A stretch of DNA of 7,935 bases from assembly GCA_002452325.1 (NCBI GenBank), contig DKFG01000099.1:1-7935 (forward strand), read 5' to 3'. Positions within the stretch are counted from its first letter, which is position 1. Every line of letters starts with the position of its first letter. Below the pieces are notes generated by a model. The model was not told the DNA's origin and did no database searches. It saw nothing but the letters and a program-made list of their open reading frames with translations. Source of the DNA: Geobacter sp. UBA6802. GTDB lineage: Bacteria > Desulfobacterota > Desulfuromonadia > Geobacterales > Pseudopelobacteraceae. A program made the translations under genes and the position numbers. Shown piece by piece: positions 1 through 5,764 of this stretch.

Positions 1-307
1 CCAGCTTCATATCCATGCCCCGTTCCTTGATCCGGCGCTGGCAGAATTCGTAGGCATCTTTTTCTCGGCGGCTCAGGTGTGCCAGGGTCTTTTCATCCTC
101 AGGCCCCAGAAGCCGTTGCACCTTTGCCGGCGGTTGCGTGAAAAGGGCGTCATCCTTTTCTATTACCTCTGAAACAACCTTGCCGAGGCCTAGCCCGCGT
201 TCGGTCTCAACCACAACACGATCGCCCGGTTGCAGATCAAAATCGCCGGCATTAAAGTCGTACATCTTGCTGGCTGGGTGAAACTGTATGGAAACAACGC
301 GAATCAC
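1..307 (-). CDS. ricT: RicT/PSP1-domain protein (YaaT family), N-terminal part
   Basis: This is the first 102 codons of a PSP1 C-terminal-domain protein; the rest lies beyond the left edge. It begins with GTG directly after the holB stop codon, and an AAGGGAG ribosome binding site five bases upstream supports that start. The visible protein has the family pattern: an opening beta segment, then GDFDLQPGDRVVVETERGLG (residues 21-40), and later a helix around DAYEFCQRRIKERGMDMKL (84-102). In Bacillus, RicT (YaaT) works with RicA and RicF in an iron-sulfur complex that promotes RNase Y-dependent mRNA processing. Its role in Gram-negative bacteria is less clear, and the cysteines expected later in the protein fall outside the window (only Cys89 is seen). 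The position after tmk and holB matches the Bacillus neighbourhood and supports the call. Confidence 0.88.
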   Translation of the reverse strand, partial: MIRVVSIQFHPASKMYDFNAGDFDLQPGDRVVVETERGLGLGKVVSEVIEKDDALFTQPPAKVQRLLGPEDEKTLAHLSRREKDAYEFCQRRIKERGMDMKL

Positions 308-1300
308 TTATACTCCCTTCCTGAGACGATCATACCCCAGCAGCAGATGTTCCAAGGCCAGTTTGGGGTTGGCATTACCCTGGATTGCCCTGCGTGTGGT
401 CAGCACCAGCTCCAGCGCTGCCATGATGCTGTCCGGGCTGAAACGGTCTGCCTCGGTAGTCAGTTCAACGGTGAGAAAACGGTTGGCAATCCCTGACTGA
501 TCAACCGTGCGCAGCAACAGCATATCCCGGATCAATGAAACCAGCAGAGTGCAGAGGGCCAGTGTCTCTTCTCTCCCGCTGCTTAAAGATTCGGCAGTAT
601 CAAAGATGGTGCTGATCTGTCGGGTGTCAGCTTGGACAAGACAGGCCATAAGCTCCCGACGTTTGGTTTCATCACCGTCACCGTCCAGGCTTAGTGCACG
701 TTCTATGTTCCCTTCAGCCAGAGGCGCCAGCTCTGCAGCCAGGGCCGGTTCAACCCCGTTTTGCACCATGAGCACTTCAATGACCTGATCCTGCAGTGGG
801 CTGAAGCGCAGGTGCTGGCAGCGGGAACGGATCGTGGCAAGCAGCAGGTCGGCCTGGGTGGTCAGCAGGATGATGATGGCATGCCCCGGCGGCTCTTCAA
901 GGGTCTTCAGCAAGGCGTTGGCTGATTTCTCGTTCATCCGGTCAGCCGGTTCGATCAGGCAAGCCTTGCGGTTCGCCTCATATGGCCGTAGTGACAGCAC
1001 CTGCTGCAGTTCCCGTATCTGCTCAATGCTGATATCGCGTTTATCAGGCAGGGGAGACAGGAACTGCAGATCCGGATGGTTACCCGTTGCCAGTTTGCGA
1101 CATGAAGGACAACTGCCGCAGGCATTACCGCCTACCGGCTGAATGCAGAAAAGAACCTGGATCAGCGCCAAAGCCGTGGTACGGCGACCGCAGCCTTCCG
1201 GACCTTCAAACAGGTAGGCATGGGCAACCCGGTTGGCTGCCAGGGAGCGGGTCAGGGCATCAACTACCCGCTGCTGGCCCTTGATGGTGCCAAGCTGCAT
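308..1300 (-). CDS. holB: DNA polymerase III delta' subunit (clamp loader)
   Basis: A 330-residue protein of the AAA+ clamp-loader family. Delta' is part of the complex that opens the sliding beta clamp and places it on primed DNA. Visible marks are GQQRVVDAL (8-16), a P-loop-like GPEGCGRRT (33-41), a zinc module with Cys52, Cys61, Cys64 and Cys67, a Walker B-like region near CLIEPADRMN (114-123), LLKTLEEPP (130-138) and the SRC motif (159-161). The P-loop carries Arg where the catalytic Lys is normally found, which fits a delta' subunit that does not hydrolyse ATP. SRC and the zinc module are shared with DnaX, but the shorter length and the altered P-loop favour delta'. The ATG overlaps the tmk stop by one base (TGATG), implying translational coupling; the only SD-like run, GGGGG, lies about ten bases upstream. 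Confidence 0.93.
   Translation of the reverse strand: MQLGTIKGQQRVVDALTRSLAANRVAHAYLFEGPEGCGRRTTALALIQVLFCIQPVGGNACGSCPSCRKLATGNHPDLQFLSPLPDKRDISIEQIRELQQVLSLRPYEANRKACLIEPADRMNEKSANALLKTLEEPPGHAIIILLTTQADLLLATIRSRCQHLRFSPLQDQVIEVLMVQNGVEPALAAELAPLAEGNIERALSLDGDGDETKRRELMACLVQADTRQISTIFDTAESLSSGREETLALCTLLVSLIRDMLLLRTVDQSGIANRFLTVELTTEADRFSPDSIMAALELVLTTRRAIQGNANPKLALEHLLLGYDRLRKGV
313..319 (-). promoter_or_regulatory. Ribosome binding site that decides the ricT GTG start
   Basis: AAGGGAG on the minus strand, lying within the last codons of holB and five bases before the ricT GTG. It supports use of the non-ATG start and shows that ricT translation initiates on the same message as holB. Confidence 0.7.
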
Positions 1301-1938
1301 CAGGCCACAACCCCCAGCCGTTGCTGCACGGCCTGCAGGATGGCTATTGCTGCCTGTTCTTGTGAGACAGCAGCATTGATGATCACAAACCGGTCCGGCT
1401 CTTCTGCGGCCAGCTGCAGATAGCCGTCCCGCACCCGCTGGTGAAAAGGCAACGACTCAAGCTCAAAACGCTCTTCCTTTGGGCCATTGCTGCCGGCAAT
1501 CCGCTGTCTGGCCCGTGTCAGACCGATCTCCACCGGGCAGTCCAGCAGCATGGTCAGATCCGGGACCAGTCCGTTGCAGGCAAGATCATTCAGAGACTCC
1601 ATGATCCGGCGATCAATACCTCGTCCAAAGGCCTGATAGGCACGGGTGGCATCGCTGAACCGGTCGCACAGCACCAGCGTACCGCTAGCCAGCGCCGGTT
1701 GAACGATCTCGGCCAGATGCTGGGCACGGGCAGCAGCATACAGCATCAGTTCGGTCATCGGCATCATGGCCCTGTTATCCGCATCAAGCAGCAGGCTGCG
1801 AATCTTGTCGGCAATCGGGCAGCCGCCAGGCTCGCGGGTCAGCAGAACATGCCGCCCCTGTTGCTGCAGGTGTGCTGCCAACAGGTTGATCTGGGTACTT
1901 TTACCGCACCCCTCTATACCTTCAAAGGTAATAAACAT
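1300..1938 (-). CDS. tmk: Thymidylate kinase (dTMP kinase)
   Basis: A 212-residue cytoplasmic enzyme that phosphorylates dTMP to dTDP with ATP, an essential step toward dTTP. The sequence shows the P-loop GIEGCGKST (7-15), TREPGG (34-39), the DRF motif (92-94) within CDRFSDATRAYQ, and a LID segment rich in Arg (142-157, TRARQRIAGSNGPKEERF). The lack of Arg inside the P-loop together with a basic LID resembles the E. coli-type (type II) enzyme. The length is normal for the family. The ATG has a GGAGAG ribosome binding site just upstream and sits about 20 bases from a strong -10 box, so this is the first gene of the leftward unit. Its stop overlaps the holB start. A dNTP-supply enzyme next to a replication subunit is a common arrangement. 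Confidence 0.97.
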   Translation of the reverse strand: MFITFEGIEGCGKSTQINLLAAHLQQQGRHVLLTREPGGCPIADKIRSLLLDADNRAMMPMTELMLYAAARAQHLAEIVQPALASGTLVLCDRFSDATRAYQAFGRGIDRRIMESLNDLACNGLVPDLTMLLDCPVEIGLTRARQRIAGSNGPKEERFELESLPFHQRVRDGYLQLAAEEPDRFVIINAAVSQEQAAIAILQAVQQRLGVVA

Positions 1939-1941
1939 GCG

Positions 1942-1947
1942 CTCTCC
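1942..1947 (-). promoter_or_regulatory. Ribosome binding site of tmk
   Basis: GGAGAG on the minus strand, with the GGAG core five bases before the ATG. It fixes the tmk start codon and leaves only a very short leader downstream of the predicted transcription start. Confidence 0.7.
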
Positions 1948-1958
1948 AAAAGGGGGAC

Positions 1959-1987
1959 ATTATAGGCATCAGGCTACTGCTTGGCAA
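1959..1987 (-). promoter_or_regulatory. Sigma-70-type promoter for tmk-holB-ricT
   Basis: On the minus strand there is a -35 box TTGCCA (1987-1982, five of six consensus bases), a 17-bp spacer and a perfect -10 box TATAAT (1964-1959). Transcription should start near 1952, giving a leader of about 14 nt that contains the tmk ribosome binding site. Assignment is by consensus and position only. Confidence 0.78.
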
Positions 1988-2021
1988 TTCAAATCATGAG
2001 CCTGTACTGGTTTAAAGCCGC

Positions 2022-2050
2022 TTGCAGCTGACTGGGGCTTGCCGTATACT
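2022..2050 (+). promoter_or_regulatory. Probable promoter for rnc, divergent from tmk
   Basis: A weak -35 box TTGCAG (2022-2027, three of six consensus bases) is followed by a 17-bp spacer and a good -10 box TATACT (2045-2050). The expected start is near 2057, about six bases before the rnc ATG at 2063. If this is the promoter in use, the message is almost leaderless and the alternative TTG start at 2039 cannot be used on this transcript. The assignment rests on the -10 box and spacing. Confidence 0.5.
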
Positions 2051-2062
2051 CACGACTTGCTT

Positions 2063-2755
2063 ATGAACGAAATACCACACAAGATACTGGGGCATCGGTT
2101 CAGCGATCCTGCCCTTGCCAGCCAGGCGCTGACTCACCGTTCCTACCTGAATGAGGTTCGCAGGGGGGGGCTGCAGGATTACCAGCGGCTGGAATTCCTC
2201 GGCGATGCAGTGCTTGGCCTTCTGCTGGCAGACCTGTTGTTTCAGCGTTTTCCAGGGCTTCCCGAGGGGAGCCTGTCCCGGATGCGGGCCTCACTGGTAG
2301 ACCAGACGCGTCTGGCCGACCTGGCAACCACCTGCGATCTTGCTGGTCTGATACGACTGGGTAAAGGGGCAGAGCAGGAGGGGGGACGCACCAACCCCTC
2401 CATACTGGCAGATGTCTTTGAAGCGCTGGTTGGAGCGATCTTTTGTGATGCCGGCCTTACAGCGGTACAGCAGTCTGTAACACCGCTCTACCTGCCGCTT
2501 CTGTCTGAACTGGAACAGCAGCAGGCTGTAAACACTGATGCCAAAAGCCAGCTGCAGGAGCTGCTGGCGGCCCGCAAGCAGGCTGCTCCACTTTATACGG
2601 TTACTGATCAGGAAGGACCGGATCATGACCGTTGTTTTGCTGTAACCGTTACGGTTGATGGTGAACTGCTGGGCTGCGGTTATGGCCGTAGTAAAAAGGC
2701 GGCCCAGCAGGCAGCGGCCGAAGCGGCGTTGCAGCAGCTGACGCAGCATGTGTAA
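2063..2755 (+). CDS. rnc: Ribonuclease III
   Basis: A double-strand-specific endoribonuclease that releases rRNA precursors and processes some mRNAs. From the ATG it is 230 residues, normal for bacteria. The N-terminal endonuclease domain contains QALTHRSY, the RNase III signature QRLEFLGDAVL (about 41-51, with Glu44 and Asp48) and the second metal-site segment ILADVFEALVGAIF (Asp117, Glu120). A double-stranded-RNA-binding domain fills about 160-228, ending in the basic SKKAAQQAAAEAAL helix. The start is uncertain: TTG at 2039 is in frame and would add eight residues, but has only a poorly spaced GGGG before it and lies upstream of the likely -10 box. ATG 2063 lacks a Shine-Dalgarno sequence. 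An eight-G run occurs within codons 33-35. It heads a unit with the radical SAM and M42 genes. Confidence 0.96.
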   Translation: MNEIPHKILGHRFSDPALASQALTHRSYLNEVRRGGLQDYQRLEFLGDAVLGLLLADLLFQRFPGLPEGSLSRMRASLVDQTRLADLATTCDLAGLIRLGKGAEQEGGRTNPSILADVFEALVGAIFCDAGLTAVQQSVTPLYLPLLSELEQQQAVNTDAKSQLQELLAARKQAAPLYTVTDQEGPDHDRCFAVTVTVDGELLGCGYGRSKKAAQQAAAEAALQQLTQHV

Positions 2756-2764
2756 TGCTTGATC

Positions 2765-3832
2765 ATGTCGCCGTTGATCATCCCGTTTTTCATCCCCCAT
2801 GCCGGTTGTCCTCATCAATGCCTGTTCTGTAATCAAGAGACAATCTCGGGCATCAGACAGCGTGTGCCTGAAGCGTCACAGATTCAGGAGCAGATTGCCT
2901 GCTGGCTGGATCGTTCCCCTGGCAGACCGACTGAGGTGGCTTTTTTTGGCGGCAGTTTTACCCTGCTGCAGCGACAGGTTCAGGAGTCGCTTCTGGCAGC
3001 GGTGCAGCCGTTTATCAGGCAAGGACTGGTACAGGGGGTCAGGGTCTCCACCCGTCCTGATGGGCTTAGCGATGAGGTGCTGGCCTTTTTGCAGGGTCAA
3101 CAGGTGAACACCATTGAGATCGGGGTGCAGTCACTTGATGATACCGTGCTGCAAATGACCGGTCGGGGACACACAGCGGAACAGAGTCTGCAGGCGATGA
3201 CACGGGTGCGGACTGCCGGTTTCAATACCGGTGCCCAGCTGCTGCCCGGTTTGCCTGGAGATACGCCGGATAAGGCGCTGCAGTCCCTGTGTGGGGTAAT
3301 TGCTGCCGGAGCCCGGTTTGTACGGATCTATCCGGCAGTGGTACTGCAGGGTACCGGGCTGGCAGATCTCTATCTGGCCGGACAGTACCAACCTCCCGAT
3401 TTGGTACAGGGGGTTGCGACAGCGGCACGGCTGCTGGATGCAGCCAACAAGGCCGGGGTGCCGGTCATCAGAATCGGCCTGCAGGCTGATGAGGGGCTGA
3501 CGACACCAGGGGCCTTATTGGCCGGCTGCTGGCATCCGGCCCTGGGGCAGCTGGTCAGGTCGCAGCTGTTTCGCGATCTGGTCTACCGTAAGGTCAAAGA
3601 GCTGCCGATAGAAAGTTCTATCACCATCTACTGCCATCCGCAGCAGATGTCCGAGGTGATAGGCCAGGGGCGCGCCAACCTGCGTGCCTGGCATCAGGCC
3701 GGTCTGCTGATCAGCCAGGTGCTGCCGGATCAGCAGCTTGAACGGTACCAGCTTTGTCTTGAGTATATCCAGTATAAGATGATGTCTTCGCTTATAACCG
3801 ATCTTATTTATGAGGAGTGTCAACATGCGTAA
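2765..3832 (+). CDS. Radical SAM protein, Elp3-like, no acetyltransferase domain
   Basis: A 355-residue radical SAM enzyme. The iron-sulfur motif is Cys15-x3-Cys19-x2-Cys22 in PHAGCPHQCLFCNQ, followed by AFFGGSFT (59-66), STRPD (95-99), IEIGVQSLDD (117-126), RGHT (134-137), LLPGLPGDT (159-167) and RIYPAVVLQGTGL (187-199). These resemble the radical SAM core and following C-terminal segment of Elp3 and YhcC relatives. The GNAT acetyltransferase half of true Elp3 is absent. Related proteins are found beside rnc in Clostridia, so the link to RNase III seems widespread; the substrate is unknown to me, and RNA or tRNA modification is only a guess. ATG 2765 lies nine bases after the rnc stop; TTG 2759 is an in-frame alternative. 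No clear ribosome binding site is seen, so coupling to rnc translation is likely. The 3' end overlaps the next gene by eight bases. Confidence 0.85.
   Translation: MSPLIIPFFIPHAGCPHQCLFCNQETISGIRQRVPEASQIQEQIACWLDRSPGRPTEVAFFGGSFTLLQRQVQESLLAAVQPFIRQGLVQGVRVSTRPDGLSDEVLAFLQGQQVNTIEIGVQSLDDTVLQMTGRGHTAEQSLQAMTRVRTAGFNTGAQLLPGLPGDTPDKALQSLCGVIAAGARFVRIYPAVVLQGTGLADLYLAGQYQPPDLVQGVATAARLLDAANKAGVPVIRIGLQADEGLTTPGALLAGCWHPALGQLVRSQLFRDLVYRKVKELPIESSITIYCHPQQMSEVIGQGRANLRAWHQAGLLISQVLPDQQLERYQLCLEYIQYKMMSSLITDLIYEECQHA
3812..3817 (+). promoter_or_regulatory. Ribosome binding site of the M42 peptidase gene
   Basis: GAGGAG seven bases before ATG 3825, located inside the last codons of the radical SAM gene. 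It favours ATG 3825 over the in-frame ATG at 3810, which overlaps the site itself. Confidence 0.75.
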
Positions 3833-4895
3833 AGAGTCAGTGGCCTTTCTGGAGCGAATCCTGGAAGCACCCAGTCCATCAGGGTATGAGCAGCCGGCCC
3901 AGCGGGTCTTCAGAGAATATATTGCGCCGTTCTGCCAGGTCAGCGGTGATGTTATGGGCAATGTCTACGGCTTTATCCCGGGCCAGGGCAAGGATCGACC
4001 TAAGGTAATGCTGGTGGGGCATTCCGATGAGATCGGGCTGCAGGTCAAATACATAGATGACAAAGGGTTTCTGTATTTTGCCGCCATTGGCGGGGTTGAT
4101 GCTCACCTGACTCCGGGTAAGGTGGTGCATATTCATACGGTCGATGGAGCGCTTGCCGGTGTAGTGGGTAAACGACCGATCCACCTGATGGATGCCAAGG
4201 ATCGCGAGACGGTAGTCAAGCTGGAGGCCCAGTACATAGATATTGGCGCCAGAGACAAAAAAGAGGCCCAGAAGCTGGTGAGGGTCGGGGACTGCATCAC
4301 CTTCAGCAGCAGCTTTATCCGGTTGCAGGGTGATCGGGTGGCCTCCCGTGGTTTTGATGACAAGGCCGGCTCCTTTGTGGTGGCAGAGGTGTTGCGACTG
4401 GTGGCTCAGGAAAAGAAAAAGCTGGCCGTTGATCTGTATGGGGTCTCCTCGGTGCAGGAAGAGATCGGCCTGCGTGGCGGCACCACCAGCAGCTACACGG
4501 TCAACCCGGACATCGGCATCTGCGTTGAGGTTGATTTTGCTACTGATCAACCTGATGTTGAGCGCAAGCATAATGGAGAGGTGGCCCTGGGAAAAGGGCC
4601 GATCCTGACCCGTGGCGCCAATATCAACCACGCCCTGTTTGAGCTGTTATACAGCACAGCCCAGAAGCAGAAGATTGCCGTACAGCTGACTGCCAACCCC
4701 CGTGCCACCGGCACGGACGCCAATGTTATGCAGATTTCCCGGGGCGGTGTGGCCACGGCCCTGGTTAAGCTGCCGCTGCGTTATATGCACACCCCGGTTG
4801 AGGTGCTGTCGCTGGGTGATCTTGAGCAGGCAGCCAAACTGATTGTTGCTGCCTTAAAACAGATCAGGCTTAAAAGTGATTTCCTGCCCCAATAA
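3825..4895 (+). CDS. M42-family metallo-aminopeptidase (FrvX/YsdC/TET type)
   Basis: A 356-residue di-metal peptidase of family M42, cytoplasmic enzymes that usually form dodecameric TET shells and trim short peptides. The full metal and catalytic set is visible: His66 and Asp68 in GHSDEIG, the bridging Asp179 in FDDKAG, catalytic Glu212 and ligand Glu213 in QEEIG, Asp237 in VEVDFA and His322 in YMHTPVE. The opening LERILEAPSPSGYE (9-22) is also typical. Older annotations call such proteins endoglucanase M or glutamyl aminopeptidase; the peptide specificity cannot be read here. The start at 3825 is chosen for its GAGGAG site and the MRKES beginning. It overlaps the preceding stop by eight bases, so translation is probably coupled. 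No terminator hairpin is evident after the stop, so some read-through into the next unit is possible. Confidence 0.93.
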   Translation: MRKESVAFLERILEAPSPSGYEQPAQRVFREYIAPFCQVSGDVMGNVYGFIPGQGKDRPKVMLVGHSDEIGLQVKYIDDKGFLYFAAIGGVDAHLTPGKVVHIHTVDGALAGVVGKRPIHLMDAKDRETVVKLEAQYIDIGARDKKEAQKLVRVGDCITFSSSFIRLQGDRVASRGFDDKAGSFVVAEVLRLVAQEKKKLAVDLYGVSSVQEEIGLRGGTTSSYTVNPDIGICVEVDFATDQPDVERKHNGEVALGKGPILTRGANINHALFELLYSTAQKQKIAVQLTANPRATGTDANVMQISRGGVATALVKLPLRYMHTPVEVLSLGDLEQAAKLIVAALKQIRLKSDFLPQ

Positions 4896-4911
4896 GGATC
4901 GAGCTTTCTAC

Positions 4912-4939
4912 TTGACAAAACGACAGGTTTCACTATATT
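4912..4939 (+). promoter_or_regulatory. Strong sigma-70 promoter for yceD-rpmF-plsX-fabH-fabD
   Basis: A perfect -35 box TTGACA (4912-4917), a 16-bp spacer and a -10 box TATATT (4934-4939, five of six). The local sequence is AT-rich compared with its surroundings. Transcription should begin near 4946, about 35 bases before the DUF177 start. It is placed exactly at the head of a conserved ribosome/lipid cluster, as expected for a highly expressed unit. Confidence 0.85.
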
Positions 4940-4979
4940 ACCTCATTTCTTAACCCTTAGGCAGGCGGTGACGGTGGTG

Positions 4980-5519
4980 ATGAAGGTCAGAACCGAACAT
5001 ATTAAACAGGCTGTTCGGGAGTACGCCTTTGTAGAACCGGTCAGCGCATTTCCAATTTTGCAGGAGATGGAGTCAGCAGGGGAGTGCCGTTTTACCGGCC
5101 CTGTACAGGTGACGGTCAAGGCGTGCCGTGAGATGGATCATTACCGGGTTGAGGGGGCACTTACCGTTCCGGTGCAGCTGACCTGCTCACGTTGTCTGTG
5201 CTGTTTTGACAATCCCGTTGCTTCACGGTTCACCATCTTTTTCCGTGAGGGTGTCGCAGCCCAGGAGGATGAAGATGAGCTTGAGCTTGCCGAACAGGAT
5301 CTGATCTCCACCTGTTTCAGTGGTGACGAGATTGACCTGATGCCAGAGATTGCCGAACAGGTTGCCCTGGAAATTCCGGTCAAACCGCTCTGTGCTGAAG
5401 GATGCAAGGGGCTGTGTCCTGCCTGTGGCGCTGATCTGAACAGTGACAGCTGCTCCTGTCTGATAGAGCAGAAACCGTCAAAATTTGCTGTACTCAAGGA
5501 CTTTAAGGTCCGTTCATAA
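4980..5519 (+). CDS. yceD: DUF177 / YceD family protein (rRNA accumulation factor)
   Basis: A 179-residue DUF177 protein, the family found directly before rpmF in many bacteria. E. coli YceD is linked to 23S rRNA accumulation; the molecular mechanism is not settled. Seen here are a family-typical CSRCLCC cluster (69-75, first Cys pair CxxC), an acidic central stretch (EDEDELELAEQ, about 96-106), the EIDLMPEIAEQVALEIP segment (117-133), a second cysteine group CAEGCKGLCPACG (138-150) plus CSC (158-160), and the FAVLKDF tail also seen in E. coli. The second group is the form seen in many Gram-positive and deltaproteobacterial members but not in E. coli, and looks metal-binding. ATG 4980 is chosen by similarity of the MKVRTEHI beginning; GTG 4968 is in frame and possible, and neither has a strong ribosome binding site. 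Confidence 0.88.
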   Translation: MKVRTEHIKQAVREYAFVEPVSAFPILQEMESAGECRFTGPVQVTVKACREMDHYRVEGALTVPVQLTCSRCLCCFDNPVASRFTIFFREGVAAQEDEDELELAEQDLISTCFSGDEIDLMPEIAEQVALEIPVKPLCAEGCKGLCPACGADLNSDSCSCLIEQKPSKFAVLKDFKVRS

Positions 5520-5523
5520 ACCA

Positions 5524-5537
5524 GCGGCTCCGGCCGC
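5524..5537 (+). other. UNCG-capped hairpin between DUF177 gene and rpmF
   Basis: GCGGC and GCCGC form a perfect five-base stem around the loop TCCG. In RNA this is C(UCCG)G, a member of the very stable UNCG tetraloop class. No T run follows, so it is not an intrinsic terminator. It begins five bases after the DUF177 stop and ends six bases before the rpmF ribosome binding site; it could affect message stability or separate translation of the two genes. Function is inferred only. Confidence 0.5.
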
Positions 5538-5543
5538 CACGTA

Positions 5544-5549
5544 AAGGAG
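5544..5549 (+). promoter_or_regulatory. Ribosome binding site of rpmF
   Basis: AAGGAG eight bases before the rpmF ATG. It is among the best Shine-Dalgarno matches in the window, as expected for a ribosomal protein gene. Confidence 0.75.
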
Positions 5550-5557
5550 TATCCACC

Positions 5558-5743
5558 ATGGCAGTACCCAAGAAAAAGACATCCAAATCGCGCAAGAATA
5601 TGCGTCGTGCCCATGATTTCCTGACAGCCCCCAGCCTGTCGGTTTGTCCCCAGTGCAAGTCTCCCAAGATGCCTCACCGTGTCTGCCCTTCCTGCGGTAC
5701 CTACAAGGGTAAGGAAGTAGTCGGCGCCGTGAAGCAGGCGTAA
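5558..5743 (+). CDS. rpmF: 50S ribosomal protein L32
   Basis: A 61-residue basic protein of the large ribosomal subunit. The start MAVPKKKTSKSRKNMRRAHD is diagnostic for L32. The C-terminal half has a zinc ribbon made of CPQC (Cys30, Cys33) and CPSCG (Cys43, Cys46), so this is the zinc-binding (C+) form and not the zinc-free paralogue used under zinc limitation in some bacteria. The length is normal. It lies between the DUF177 gene and plsX, the conserved order that couples ribosome components with lipid synthesis genes. It has its own strong ribosome binding site, and plsX follows after 21 bases, so co-transcription is very likely. Confidence 0.98.
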   Translation: MAVPKKKTSKSRKNMRRAHDFLTAPSLSVCPQCKSPKMPHRVCPSCGTYKGKEVVGAVKQA

Positions 5744-5764
5744 TTCCATTTAGGGACTGATTTG

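Larger units (their letters stand above)
1939..2062. other. Divergent intergenic region between tmk and rnc
   Basis: The longest non-coding stretch in the window, about 124 bp. It holds the two outward-facing promoters, with their -35 boxes separated by 34 bp, and the tmk ribosome binding site. CTTGC occurs three times (2021, 2038, 2056) at 17-18 bp intervals on the rnc side, which may be chance. No small gene or structured RNA is evident. Confidence 0.7.

Noticed and set aside
1441..1965. Plus-strand open frame (174 codons) opposite tmk
   Set aside because: tmk on the minus strand has all kinase motifs; this frame crosses the tmk promoter and shows no domain.
2376..2385. Internal AGGAGG run within rnc resembling a strong ribosome binding site
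   Set aside because: No suitable start codon follows at the right distance and the region encodes conserved RNase III residues.
2755..2832. Out-of-frame ATG overlapping the rnc stop (TAATG)
   Set aside because: It opens a frame of only about 25 codons before a stop and is not the radical SAM frame, so it is a chance overlap.
3879..4631. Minus-strand open frame (250 codons) opposite the M42 peptidase gene
   Set aside because: The plus strand carries every metal ligand of M42; the antisense protein has no family features.
4896..4979. Riboswitch or terminator between the M42 gene and the DUF177 gene
   Set aside because: No stable hairpin with a T run and no riboswitch-like pairing was found; the promoter occupies most of the gap.
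5141..5749. Minus-strand open frame (202 codons) across the DUF177 gene and rpmF
   Set aside because: It contains serine runs reflecting acidic codons on the other strand and opposes two well-supported genes.
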